Made by a program: the position numbers and the translations under genes. From an uncultured Corynebacterium sp. (GTDB lineage: Bacteria; Actinomycetota; Actinomycetes; Mycobacteriales; Mycobacteriaceae), in assembly GCF_902489365.1 (NCBI RefSeq), contig NZ_CABTZR010000050.1, forward strand, positions 1-16,720: a stretch of DNA of 16,720 bases. Reading direction: 5' to 3'. The notes beneath the pieces were generated by a model. That model made no database searches, was not told where the DNA came from, and was given only the letters and a program-made list of their open reading frames with translations. Shown piece by piece: positions 1 to 7,615 of this stretch (within the stretch, counting starts at the first letter, position 1; the number at the start of each line of letters is the position of its first letter).

Positions 1-1632
1 AAGGGCGGCGACTACCGCTGCCGCGAGTCCGACTGCTGGCGCCTGGCTTATGAGTCCATCCGCGTCATCGACCACATGAACGCCATCGGCGCTCCGTTCG
101 CTCGCGAATACGGCGGCACCCTGGCTACCCGTTCCTTCGGTGGCGTGCAGGTCTCCCGTACCTACTACACCCGTGGCCAAACAGGCCAGCAGCTGCAGCT
201 GTCCACCACCTCTGCGCTCTACCGCCAGATTGGCCTGGGCAATGTTGAGCTCTTCGCTCACCACGACCTGCAGGACATCATCACTTACAACGACGGTGGC
301 AAGAAGCGCGCCGGCGGCATCGTGACCCGTAACCTCATCACCGGCGAGCTCAAGGCCTTCACCGGCCACGCAGTTATCCTCGGTACCGGCGGTTACGGCA
401 ACGTCTACCACATGTCCACGCTGGCCAAGAACTCGAACGCCGGCGCCATGATGCGTGCGTACGAGAACGGTGCTTACCTGGCTTCCCCGGCATTCATCCA
501 GTTCCACCCGACTGGCCTGCCGGTGAACTCCGAGTGGCAGTCCAAGACCATCCTCATGTCCGAGTCGCTGCGTAACGACGGCCGCATCTGGTCTCCGATC
601 AAGGAGAAGGATGACCGCCCTGCCAACGAGATTCCGGAAGAGGAGCGCGACTACTTCCTGGAGCGCCGCTACCCGGCCTTCGGTAACCTCGTCCCGCGTG
701 ACGTGGCGTCCCGTGCCATCTCCCAGCAGATCAACAAGGGTCTAGGCGTTGGTCCGCTGCACAACTCCGTGTACCTGGACTTCCGCGACGCCATCGAGCG
801 TCTGGGCAAGGACAAGATTCGTGAGCGTTACTCCAACCTCATCGAAATGTACGAAGAGGCCATTGGTGAGTCCGCTTATGAGACCCCGATGCGTATCGCC
901 CCGACCTGCCACTTCACCATGGGTGGCCTGTGGACGGACTTCAATGAGATGACCGCCATCGACGGTCTCTTCGCCTCCGGTGAGTGCTCCTGGACCTACC
1001 ACGGCGCCAACCGCCTGGGTGCGAACTCCCTGCTGTCTGCTTCCGTCGACGGCTGGTTCACCCTTCCGTTCACCATCCCGAACTACCTGGCACACCACCT
1101 GGGTGAGGCCAAGCTGGCTGAGGACTCTGCTGAGGCCAACGAGACTGTCGCTCGCGCTCAGGCTCGCATTGATCGCCTCATGTCCATCCAGGGTGCGGAC
1201 CCACACGGTCCGGCGTACTACCACCGCCAGCTGGGTGACATCCTCTACTGGGGTTGCGGCGTGTCCCGTAACGTCGAGGACCTCAAGGTTGCCATCGAGA
1301 AGATCCGCGAACTGCGCAAGGACTTCTGGGCTAACGTCCGCATCACTGGTGAGGCCAACGATATGAACCAAGTCCTCGAGTACGGTCTGCGCGTTGCTGA
1401 CTACATCGACCTGGGCGAGCTCATGTGTATTGATGCCCTTGACCGCGACGAGTCCTGTGGTGCTCACTTCCGCGAGGACCACCTCTCCGAGGATGGCGAG
1501 GCCGAGCGTGATGACGAGAACTGGTGCTTTGTTTCCGCATGGGAGCCGGGCGCTGCTGAGGGCGAGTTCATCCGCCACGCTGAGCCGCTGTACTTTGATT
1601 CGATCCCGCTGATGACAAGGAACTACAAGTAA
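1..1632 (+). CDS. sdhA: Succinate dehydrogenase flavoprotein subunit (5' end outside window)
   Basis: The reading frame is open from base 1, so the N-terminal part, including the dinucleotide-binding motif and the FAD-linked histidine, lies outside the window. This subunit binds FAD and oxidises succinate to fumarate on the cytoplasmic face of the membrane. Visible motifs fit the fumarate reductase/succinate dehydrogenase flavoprotein family: FIQFHPTG (substrate-side His), PRDVASRAI (catalytic Arg region), HFTMGGLWTD (substrate His) and the C-terminal FAD-contact segment GLFASGECSWTYHGANRLG. About 543 codons are present; family members of this non-classical type are roughly 650-680 residues. 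The stop codon overlaps the start of sdhB by one base (TAATG), so the two are translationally coupled. sdhC is expected just upstream, off the window. Family assignment is secure. Confidence 0.96.
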   Translation, partial: KGGDYRCRESDCWRLAYESIRVIDHMNAIGAPFAREYGGTLATRSFGGVQVSRTYYTRGQTGQQLQLSTTSALYRQIGLGNVELFAHHDLQDIITYNDGGKKRAGGIVTRNLITGELKAFTGHAVILGTGGYGNVYHMSTLAKNSNAGAMMRAYENGAYLASPAFIQFHPTGLPVNSEWQSKTILMSESLRNDGRIWSPIKEKDDRPANEIPEEERDYFLERRYPAFGNLVPRDVASRAISQQINKGLGVGPLHNSVYLDFRDAIERLGKDKIRERYSNLIEMYEEAIGESAYETPMRIAPTCHFTMGGLWTDFNEMTAIDGLFASGECSWTYHGANRLGANSLLSASVDGWFTLPFTIPNYLAHHLGEAKLAEDSAEANETVARAQARIDRLMSIQGADPHGPAYYHRQLGDILYWGCGVSRNVEDLKVAIEKIRELRKDFWANVRITGEANDMNQVLEYGLRVADYIDLGELMCIDALDRDESCGAHFREDHLSEDGEAERDDENWCFVSAWEPGAAEGEFIRHAEPLYFDSIPLMTRNYK

Positions 1633-2381
1633 TGAAACTGACACTTGAGATCTGGCGTCAAGCCGGACCGACGCAAGAAGGCAAGTTCGAAACCGTGCAG
1701 GTTGACGACGCCGCCGAGCAGATGTCCATTCTGGAGCTGCTCGACCACGTCAACGACGGCCTCATTGAGGCCGGCACCGAGCCGTTCGCATTCGCTTCCG
1801 ACTGCCGCGAGGGTATCTGTGGTACCTGTGGCCTGTTGGTCAACGGTCGCCCGCACGGCCCGGGCCAGAACACCCCAGCCTGCCAGCAGCGCCTCTTCCA
1901 GTTCAAGGACGGCGATACCATCAAGCTGGAGCCTTTCCGCTCCGCTGCTTACCCGGTCATCAAGGACATGATCGTGGACCGCGCCAAGCTGGACCACGTC
2001 ATGGAGCAGGGCGGCTACGTATCCATGGATGCGGGTACCGCTCCGGATGCTGACACCCTGCACATCAACCACGAGACCTCCGAGTACGCCCTGGATCACG
2101 CCGCCTGCATCGGCTGCGGTGCCTGCGTGGCATCCTGCCCGAACGGTGCTGCACACCTGTTTACCGGTGCCAAGCTGGTTCACCTCTCCCTCATGCCGCT
2201 GGGCAAGGAAGAGCGTGGCCGCCGCGCACGCAACATGGTGGACGATCTGGAGCAGAACTTCGGCCACTGCTCGCTCTTCGGCGAGTGTGCCGACGTCTGC
2301 CCGGCTGGTGTGCCGCTGACCGCGGTTTCCGCGGTTACCCGCGAACGTGCACGTGCTGCTTTCCGCGGCAAGGACGACTAA
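1632..2381 (+). CDS. sdhB: Succinate dehydrogenase iron-sulfur subunit
   Basis: A 249-residue protein that carries electrons from the SdhA flavin to the membrane quinone through three iron-sulfur clusters. The N-terminal ferredoxin-like domain has the [2Fe-2S] cysteines C58, C63, C66 and C84 (CREGICGTC, then TPAC). The C-terminal domain has CIGCGACVASCP (C159, C162, C165, C169) and a second set CSLFGECADVCP (C213, C219, C223) for the two remaining clusters. Length and cysteine spacing fit the B-type (non-classical) succinate dehydrogenase/fumarate reductase family. The ATG overlaps the sdhA stop by one base, which fixes the start. It is part of the sdhCAB operon. Confidence 0.96.
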   Translation: MKLTLEIWRQAGPTQEGKFETVQVDDAAEQMSILELLDHVNDGLIEAGTEPFAFASDCREGICGTCGLLVNGRPHGPGQNTPACQQRLFQFKDGDTIKLEPFRSAAYPVIKDMIVDRAKLDHVMEQGGYVSMDAGTAPDADTLHINHETSEYALDHAACIGCGACVASCPNGAAHLFTGAKLVHLSLMPLGKEERGRRARNMVDDLEQNFGHCSLFGECADVCPAGVPLTAVSAVTRERARAAFRGKDD

Positions 2382-2428
2382 GCTATAGTCATTCACAGGA
2401 TTAACAGGAACGAGAGAAAGTTTCAGCC

Positions 2429-2800
2429 ATGAGCGACCTCAACCCGGCAGTTGCTGATCACCACAGCGAGACCTACCCGGAGTTCTCCGGTAAGATTCAG
2501 GACTCCTACATCGAGGGATATGACCCCGTTTCTTACGGCGCACCGCACTCTTCTTTGCTGCGCACCTCCACCTGGGTAGGCATGGGCTTGGTTCTCTCGA
2601 TGCTGCCGGCAGCTGGCATCCTCATCTGGGGCCTCGGTACGTGGCTCTACCCGGATGGCACCGCTGGTGCTGACTATCAGCCGAACATCATCGTGGGTGC
2701 TATCTCCCTCGTTGTTATCGCTGTCCTGGCCGTCGGCTCCGTCCACTTCGGCCGCCGCTACTACCGCCAGTACCGCAAGGAAACCGGCCGCATCAACTAG
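2429..2800 (+). CDS. Small two-helix membrane protein downstream of sdhB
   Basis: A 123-residue protein with a soluble, acidic N-terminus of about 45 residues, two hydrophobic helices (about residues 47-73 and 91-111) and a short Arg/Tyr-rich cytoplasmic tail (GRRYYRQYRK). It begins 47 bases after sdhB with a purine-rich GAGAGAAAG element before the ATG, so it is probably co-transcribed with sdhCAB. A conserved membrane protein of unknown function sits at the same place in C. glutamicum, as far as I recall. A role as an accessory or assembly factor for the dehydrogenase is only inferred from its position. No catalytic motif is visible. Confidence 0.85.
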   Translation: MSDLNPAVADHHSETYPEFSGKIQDSYIEGYDPVSYGAPHSSLLRTSTWVGMGLVLSMLPAAGILIWGLGTWLYPDGTAGADYQPNIIVGAISLVVIAVLAVGSVHFGRRYYRQYRKETGRIN

Positions 2801-2846
2801 GCACCTCCTAGGACGTTGAACGCCTAAGTTTCTGTACTGACACCAC

Positions 2847-2894
2847 AACCCCCACCTCCAAACACATGGGAGACCATGTGAGGAGGTGGGGGTT
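2847..2894 (+). terminator. Long two-part hairpin after the sdh operon
   Basis: A perfect 13-bp outer stem (AACCCCCACCTCC at 2847-2859 with its complement at 2882-2894) carries a 7-bp inner stem (CACATGG 2863-2869, CCATGTG 2874-2880) closed by a GAGA tetraloop. It lies 47 bases after the last gene of the operon. No run of T follows it on either strand, so it is either a terminator that does not depend on a U-tract or a 3' mRNA-stabilising structure. Confidence 0.75.
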
Positions 2895-2950
2895 GCTGGC
2901 GTTTCGGGCTAGGCCAGGTGTGCGGGAGGGGTTTTACAAAGAAGAAGGCA

Positions 2951-2972
2951 GGGAGCTGGGCGCTTAGCGACG
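2951..2972. repeat. Direct repeat copy 1 flanking the AT-rich module
   Basis: GGGAGCTGGGCGCTTAGCGACG. It matches the copy at 3941-3961 at 19 of 22 aligned positions (one gap, two substitutions). It lies 54 bases beyond the stop of the minus-strand two-helix protein gene. The second copy lies at a similar distance beyond the efeB stop. Confidence 0.5.
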
Positions 2973-2976
2973 TCAA

Positions 2977-2992
2977 AAGCTGCAATAAGCTT
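2977..2992 (-). terminator. Weak terminator-like hairpin after the two-gene module
   Basis: On the minus strand AAGCT, a 6-base loop and AGCTT form a 5-bp stem, and the strand continues with TT and then GACG. It lies just beyond the stop of the minus-strand 67-residue membrane protein gene. The stem is short, so this is tentative. Confidence 0.3.
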
Positions 2993-3025
2993 CGATCGAT
3001 CACACTGTGCTGTTAACTGTACGCA

Positions 3026-3229
3026 CTAACGAGAAGTATCTTCGTGCTGCTTCCTCTTATCATTTTTGGATCCTGCTAATGCAATCGCGAAAAGAATGGC
3101 AGATGCCGCCACCTGGGTTCCCGTTACCCATAGAAAATTCGTTAGGTTGATAACACCGAACGCGAGGAACCCTGCTGCAACTACTACGATTCCGAGGGGA
3201 ATCAGGGATCGAGACATTGGGACATGCAT
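3026..3229 (-). CDS. Small two-helix membrane protein, possible immunity partner
   Basis: A 67-residue protein with two hydrophobic helices (about residues 9-30 and 35-53) and a charged, Lys/Arg-rich C-terminal tail. A second in-frame ATG lies four codons later. The first ATG follows the stop codon of the upstream lipoprotein gene by one base, and a GGGAG sequence inside that gene's end serves as ribosome binding site, so the two genes are translationally coupled. I do not recognise the family. A secreted or lipid-anchored protein followed at once by a tiny membrane protein is the arrangement of many toxin/immunity pairs, but that function is inference from context only. Confidence 0.6.
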   Translation of the reverse strand: MHVPMSRSLIPLGIVVVAAGFLAFGVINLTNFLWVTGTQVAASAILFAIALAGSKNDKRKQHEDTSR

Positions 3230-3230
3230 C

Positions 3231-3818
3231 TTATTTGCTCCCGCAACGTGCCCAGCTTAGAGAACCAGAGCGAGTGAAGTAAAGTGTCATCCTTTGGTCA
3301 TTGGGGCAAACTCCTCGTTTGGTCACATAAAAACCCAAGCTGCCGGCAATTACTTCCCCAATGATGCACGCGGCTGGGCCTGCGAGGCAAACTGCTGCTT
3401 CAATGCCGACTAGCCCTCCGGAAGCAGCCATTTTCTGTTCGAATGGCGTTAGCTCCAACCAGATTTGCCCATTCTCGAACCCAGCGCTCATTCGGTTTTC
3501 GAATTCCGCAGCCGTGGGGAAGCTTAAGGCGCTGCCATCCGTAAAGCTATACACGTAGTGGGTTCCATTTGGATTTAAATTTCGTTCGAGGGAACTAGCC
3601 TCTAGTTCTTTGGCAGCCCGGTAGAAAACCTCCTCGGTACTAATACCTTCTTGTTGTGCGTACGCTTCTAGTCGGTCGGTGTCCACGGTTTGACGCTCAG
3701 CGCTGGCGGGGGCATCTTCGGCCTCTGCAGGTTGAGGCGGGATTGAATTGCATGCAAAGAATATCAGGGCTGCTGAAGCGGTCCCGGCAAGTCTTTTAGC
3801 TGATCTTGAGCCGTTTAT
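3231..3818 (-). CDS. Putative lipoprotein of unknown function, apparent ATA start
   Basis: The frame is open from well upstream. The first ATG/GTG/TTG is GTG at 3686, which would give 151 residues without a signal peptide. Extending upstream reveals a lipoprotein signal peptide: basic start with R5, K8 and R9, hydrophobic run to residue 22, then Cys23 in a LIFFAC lipobox-like site. The codon that opens it is ATA at 3818, preceded by AAGGAG with an ideal 6-base spacing. From ATA the product is 195 residues. The mature part has an acidic/Pro linker, a mixed alpha/beta middle (YSFTDGSALSF), a Gly/Ala-rich hydrophobic stretch at about 134-165 containing Cys144 and Cys151, and two more cysteines (171, 192). 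I do not recognise the family. The paired cysteines in a hydrophobic segment vaguely recall SdpC-type antimicrobial precursors. The region is more AT-rich than its neighbours. Confidence 0.65.
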   Translation of the reverse strand: MNGSRSAKRLAGTASAALIFFACNSIPPQPAEAEDAPASAERQTVDTDRLEAYAQQEGISTEEVFYRAAKELEASSLERNLNPNGTHYVYSFTDGSALSFPTAAEFENRMSAGFENGQIWLELTPFEQKMAASGGLVGIEAAVCLAGPAACIIGEVIAGSLGFYVTKRGVCPNDQRMTLYFTRSGSLSWARCGSK

Positions 3819-3824
3819 AGCAAA

Positions 3825-3830
3825 CTCCTT
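3825..3830 (-). promoter_or_regulatory. Ribosome binding site pointing to an ATA start
   Basis: AAGGAG on the minus strand, six bases (TTTGCT) before the ATA codon at 3818. No ATG, GTG or TTG is available in frame near this site. The first is GTG more than 130 bases further on, inside the mature protein. Confidence 0.6.
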
Positions 3831-3935
3831 GTGATTTCTGTCACTTTCAAGTGGCGCTACAGGACCTTTCCGAGCACGTCAAGAGATAAGGACAGATTTG
3901 CCAAAATTGGCCTCGCTTATTTCTAGTTTGGTGGT

Positions 3936-3970
3936 AAAAGGGGAGCAGGCGCTTGGCGACGCCCCTATCG
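3936..3970 (-). terminator. Candidate efeB terminator overlapping direct repeat copy 2
   Basis: On the minus strand, beyond the efeB stop, a GGGGCG run and a CGCC...CCCC run can pair with a four-base bulge, and the strand continues CCCCTTTTACC. The T-tract supports termination of the efeUOB transcript here. The pairing is imperfect. Confidence 0.4.
3941..3961. repeat. Direct repeat copy 2 flanking the AT-rich module
   Basis: GGGAGCAGGCGCTTGGCGAC followed by G. It is the partner of the copy at 2951-2972. The two copies bracket the complete lipoprotein/two-helix module and its upstream region, about 990 bases apart. This fits insertion of the module next to the efeB terminator with duplication of that segment, though no recombinase is present. 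Confidence 0.5.
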
Positions 3971-4023
3971 ACGGCACCGAACCCTCTGCTCTGAGGACAG
4001 CCCTAAAGCTATGTCGCGTGGCT

Positions 4024-5274
4024 CTAAGCGAACATTCCCTCACCGATGAAGCCGGTGTCACCCACGCCGGGCGGAATGAGGTAGCTACCGGTTTTAGTGG
4101 TTTTGAGGTATTCAAGGAGCATCTCGTCACGCGACATGGACTGGTGCACGGTGGCGAACCGGTCCACGGTGCGGGTGAAAGCCATGAAGAATAAGCCTGC
4201 GTCGAGTCTTCCCTGTTCGTTGGAGCCGTCCACGTAGTTGAACGCACGGCGCAGCATGCGGATGCCACCGTTTTGATCTGGGTGCACATTAAATACGTGG
4301 GAACCATGGTCGATGACGGGACGGCCTCGCTCGTTGGTGGCGGCGAAATCTGGTTCGTCGAATTCGTTGGTGCCCGTCAGTGGAGCACCCTCGAATTTAT
4401 CACGGCCGGTGACACGTTCCTGCTCCTTGAGCTGCAGGGTATCCCACACCTCGATGTTCATGGCGATGCGTCGGGCCGTCAGGTAGCTTCCCCCAGCTGC
4501 CCAGGGTTGGGAAGAACTCGCCGGAATCCACACGTGCTCATCCAACGCATCAGCATCTTCGGCACGGATGTTTGCGGTGCCGTCTTTCTGCCCGAAGAGG
4601 TTGCGTGGGGTGCTTTCTTCACGAGTGGTCACGGCGGCTTTGCCGAAACCGATCTGGGACCAGCGCAGCGCAGCATCGGGCACAGCTAAGCGGGTCAGGT
4701 TGCGTATAGCGTGAGTAGCTACCTGAGGGTCGTTGGCGCATGCTTGGATGCAGATGTCGCCGTCGGACTGCTCACGGTTGAGAAAGTCGTTGGTCATCGG
4801 CGGCATCGCGGTGAACTCGGTTGGTAGTTTGTCGGCAAGGCCGAACTGGTCGCGGAACAAGCTGCGGCCGAAGCCAATGGTGATGGTCAGGGCGGAGGGG
4901 CCTAGGTCGAAGGCTTCACCGGAATCGTCGGGTGGGAAGTCTGCGCCACCGCCGAAGGCACCCTTGGCACTGACTTCGCCGCCGAGCGTCAACCGTCGAG
5001 CAGCATCGGTCCAACGCTGCAGGAGGTCAACGAGGTCATCGCGGGAGGCCTTCTCATCCAAGTCGAAGGCTGCGAAGTGAAGGCTGTTCTGCATCGGGGT
5101 GATAATCCCGGCTTGATGTTCGCCGGTGAAGTCGATGATCAGCTCGTCGTTCGCAGCACCGTCGATGTCGCCAGATGTCCCACGGGATTCTTCCCGCGAG
5201 CAGGCGGCAGTGGCGGCCCCGACGGCGCTGACACCGCCAAGCGCCAAGAAGGTGCGTCGGTTGAACCCGCTCAT
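4024..5274 (-). CDS. efeB: EfeB: Tat-exported DyP-type haem peroxidase of iron uptake
   Basis: A 416-residue periplasm/cell-wall-side haem peroxidase that works with EfeU and EfeO, either oxidising ferrous iron before uptake or removing iron from haem. The N-terminus has a twin-arginine signal (NRRTFL at residues 5-10, hydrophobic run, then AATAAC). The DyP signature GQKDG lies at 228-232 with catalytic Asp231, the likely proximal haem ligand is His326 in the HVFNVHP segment, and Arg residues follow at 342-343. The ATG at 5274 is preferred because it gives an intact Tat signal and lies one base after the efeO stop. A longer reading begins inside efeO and adds a meaningless N-terminus. It is the last gene of efeUOB. 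Confidence 0.93.
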   Translation of the reverse strand: MSGFNRRTFLALGGVSAVGAATAACSREESRGTSGDIDGAANDELIIDFTGEHQAGIITPMQNSLHFAAFDLDEKASRDDLVDLLQRWTDAARRLTLGGEVSAKGAFGGGADFPPDDSGEAFDLGPSALTITIGFGRSLFRDQFGLADKLPTEFTAMPPMTNDFLNREQSDGDICIQACANDPQVATHAIRNLTRLAVPDAALRWSQIGFGKAAVTTREESTPRNLFGQKDGTANIRAEDADALDEHVWIPASSSQPWAAGGSYLTARRIAMNIEVWDTLQLKEQERVTGRDKFEGAPLTGTNEFDEPDFAATNERGRPVIDHGSHVFNVHPDQNGGIRMLRRAFNYVDGSNEQGRLDAGLFFMAFTRTVDRFATVHQSMSRDEMLLEYLKTTKTGSYLIPPGVGDTGFIGEGMFA

Positions 5275-5275
5275 T

Positions 5276-6562
5276 TTAGGATTCCGCCCCCGAATCAGAA
5301 TCAGTATCAGCCTCAGTATCAACGTTGAGGCCCAGCACTGTGCCGGTCAGGTTGGACAGCGGCTCGCGCAGCGCGTCGATGGCGCGGGTGAGTTTTGCTT
5401 GCTGGCCGGCGTCGACTTCGTCGTAGTCGACGTAGCCAGTTTCCAGGCTGCCGTATTCGTCGAGGAGGGACTGGATGGCGTCGAAACGCTGCTCGATCTC
5501 GCTGACAAGCTTCGCGCCTTCTTCACCGCGCTCTGCGGCGATGCTCTTGACCATGTCGAATGCGATGCGCGAGCCTTGGATATTGGCCTGGAAGTCGTAG
5601 AGGTCCTTGTGCGACCACCAGTTTTCTTCGCCGGTGACCTTGGTGGTGGCTACCTCTTCGAGCAGCCCCATCGCGCCGTTGGACACGGTGTCGACGGTGA
5701 TGTCGTTCTCTGCGGCGAAGTCGTCGGCCTGCACGGTGTCATTGAGGGTTTCGATGTCGGCGACGAGTGCGTCTGCGATCTCGCGACGCTTTTGCGGCGA
5801 CGACGGCTCCCATCCCTCGCGGGCGGGTGCACCGTCGGCGTTCTTGGCGTCGGCAGCCGGCAGCCACAGGTCCTTTTCCATGCGGTGGAATCCGAGCCAC
5901 TCGGTGAAGGTCGGGTCGTCCTTTTCCAGCTGGTCTGCTTCGGCGATGTAGTCCACTTCGCGGTAGTCGATGCGTGGGTCGAGGACGCCGAGAGCCTCAG
6001 CGATAGGCTCGATGCGTTCGTAGTGCACGCGGGTCGTGGCGTAGAGCTCCTTGGCCTTGTCGTCGTCACCTGCAGCGTAGGCTGCGGCGAATTCCTCAAC
6101 CTTTGGCAGCAGTTTTGCGACCTCGTTCTTGACAAAGGCGACGTAGTTGTCGCGTGCTTCGTTGAAGCGCTTTTCGTCGGATTCGTCGTACTTGATCGCT
6201 TCGCCGGTCACTGTGAACTCGGCTTGGCCAATGTTCGGTCCGCGCAGGCCTGGTTTGCAGGCGGTGAAGTAGGAGCCGGGTTCAAGTTGTACGGTGAGGT
6301 CTGCGGTGCTGCCAGGGGTGATGTTTTCGCGTTCGGCGATGACGCGGAGACCGTCTTCGGCCAGCAGGTAGAACTCAGTGACGCGCTCGCCGGAATTGGT
6401 GATGGAGAATGTGCTGGTGCCGGATTCTACTGAGTTTGTGGCGACCGTGCAGGAGTCTTCTTTGGCTTGGACATCGATGGTATCGCCGCTGCTGTTTTTC
6501 ACGCACGCAGGCAGTGAGAGAGTGAGAGCGAGTGTAGCAATGATGGCGGGGGAGCGCTTCAT
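5276..6562 (-). CDS. efeO: EfeO: iron-binding lipoprotein with cupredoxin and M75 (imelysin-like) domains
   Basis: A 428-residue extracytoplasmic protein that binds iron and passes it to the EfeU permease. A lipoprotein signal ends at Cys20 (LSLPAC). A cupredoxin-like domain spans about residues 27-120, with Cys38 and Cys102 as likely structural or metal-related residues. The C-terminal M75 imelysin-like helical domain (about 130-420) has the characteristic HxxE metal motif as HRME at 226-229. The full two-domain length matches classic EfeO rather than the EfeM short form. Its ATG overlaps the efeU stop by one base (TAATG), with AAAGG just upstream. The stop TAA is one base before the efeB ATG. 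The three genes form one operon. Confidence 0.95.
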   Translation of the reverse strand: MKRSPAIIATLALTLSLPACVKNSSGDTIDVQAKEDSCTVATNSVESGTSTFSITNSGERVTEFYLLAEDGLRVIAERENITPGSTADLTVQLEPGSYFTACKPGLRGPNIGQAEFTVTGEAIKYDESDEKRFNEARDNYVAFVKNEVAKLLPKVEEFAAAYAAGDDDKAKELYATTRVHYERIEPIAEALGVLDPRIDYREVDYIAEADQLEKDDPTFTEWLGFHRMEKDLWLPAADAKNADGAPAREGWEPSSPQKRREIADALVADIETLNDTVQADDFAAENDITVDTVSNGAMGLLEEVATTKVTGEENWWSHKDLYDFQANIQGSRIAFDMVKSIAAERGEEGAKLVSEIEQRFDAIQSLLDEYGSLETGYVDYDEVDAGQQAKLTRAIDALREPLSNLTGTVLGLNVDTEADTDSDSGAES

Positions 6563-7545
6563 TATGAGACCTTTCGAGAGTTTTCGTTGTGTGCGGAGGA
6601 AGTCTTGTTGCTTTGCTTATGAACGACACCGCGTTGCCCACCGCGCACATGCCCCACAAAGATAGGGACAATGACAGCGAGGTACGCGGCCCAGGCGATG
6701 ACTTGCAGCCAGGACATTTGCGGCATAAATCCGGTGAAAGCTTGGAGCAGTGCGGCGGTGATTCCGGCGGGGTCGATGAACTCGTCGAGGTTGAACGCCC
6801 AGCCGAACGGGAACGACGCCATCCAGAACGGGTACGTGGCAAACCCGGTCAGGACCTCGCCTGTGCGCGGGTGCGTGGGGGCAATCGGTGCGCCGGAGAA
6901 CGGCCCGGGGAGGAACTGCGCCTCCTGGAGATCGTGGATGGCGTAGGCGAGGATGCCTGCCGCAACGACGATGAGCAAAGCACTCGACCAGGTGAAGAAG
7001 GTGCCGAGATCCAGGCGGAGAGCGCCCCGGTAGATCAGCCAGCCCATTATGATGGCAACGCCAATGCCGGCGAACGCGCCAATGACCGCACTAGGGGTGG
7101 TCATCCAGCCCCACAGCAGGAGGGTCAGTTCGATGCCTTCGCGGGCAACGGCGACGAACGCGAGCCAGAACATGGCCTGCTTGCCCTTGGTCAGCGCAAC
7201 GCCTGTTTTGTCCTCGAGCATGGTGCGCAGTTTCCCGCCCTTGTTGCTCAAGGAGAGGACCATGCCAGTGATCATGGCCACCGCGATCAGTGACATGATG
7301 CCGCCGATCGCTTCCTGGGCACGGAAGGACAATCCGTAGCGGCCGAAGGTGAAGAGTGCGCCGAGTGCCGTGCAGATTGCTGCTGCCATGACCACGCCGA
7401 CCCACACAGTGCGGGCTGCGGTGTTCAGGTGACCCTCGTCGGTGGCAGAGCTACTACGGCGCTGGATGGCGGCGAGCACCATGCCGACGATAAGGGATGC
7501 TTCCAAGCCCTCGCGGAGGCCGACCAGGAAAGCGGCAATGAACAT
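6562..7545 (-). CDS. efeU: EfeU: FTR1-family iron permease
   Basis: A 327-residue polytopic membrane protein of the OFeT/FTR1 family that moves iron across the cytoplasmic membrane. It carries both hallmark REXXE motifs: REGLE at 11-15 in the first helix and REGIE at 135-139. About seven hydrophobic segments are visible, with a basic Ser/Lys-rich cytoplasmic tail. The ATG at 7545 follows a GAGAAAG sequence. It is the first gene of the efeUOB operon and is preceded by two DtxR-like boxes, so iron repression is likely. Confidence 0.95.
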   Translation of the reverse strand: MFIAAFLVGLREGLEASLIVGMVLAAIQRRSSSATDEGHLNTAARTVWVGVVMAAAICTALGALFTFGRYGLSFRAQEAIGGIMSLIAVAMITGMVLSLSNKGGKLRTMLEDKTGVALTKGKQAMFWLAFVAVAREGIELTLLLWGWMTTPSAVIGAFAGIGVAIIMGWLIYRGALRLDLGTFFTWSSALLIVVAAGILAYAIHDLQEAQFLPGPFSGAPIAPTHPRTGEVLTGFATYPFWMASFPFGWAFNLDEFIDPAGITAALLQAFTGFMPQMSWLQVIAWAAYLAVIVPIFVGHVRGGQRGVVHKQSNKTSSAHNENSRKVS

Positions 7546-7595
7546 TTTAGAACTTTCTCGTGTGTAACTTGGCTGGTCGAAGGGTAGTGATAGGT

Positions 7596-7614
7596 AAAGG
7601 TAAGGCTACCCTGG
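7596..7614 (-). promoter_or_regulatory. Second, weaker DtxR-like box upstream of efeU
   Basis: AAAGGTAAGGCTACCCTGG on the plus strand matches 13 of 19 positions of the DtxR consensus TTAGGTTAGSCTAACCTAA. It lies one base from the stronger box, between it and the efeU start, so two dimers pairs could bind side by side. Confidence 0.5.
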
Positions 7615-7615
7615 A

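Noticed and set aside
742..2396. Minus-strand open frames opposite sdhA and sdhB
   Set aside because: They lie wholly over well-conserved motifs of the sdh genes and encode no recognisable family.
3877..3882. TTGACG on the minus strand as -35 of the lipoprotein module
   Set aside because: At 17 bases the -10 would be TAGCGC, which lacks the final T. It is too weak to list as a promoter.
4195..5328. Several plus-strand frames opposite efeB
   Set aside because: They overlap the Tat signal, GXXDG and haem-ligand regions of efeB and resemble nothing known.
5126..6433. Long plus-strand open frame (about 435 codons) opposite efeO
   Set aside because: It is antisense to a clear efeO with a lipobox and HxxE motif. 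The predicted protein is Val/Gly/Phe-rich with no known motif, the usual shadow of a high-GC gene.
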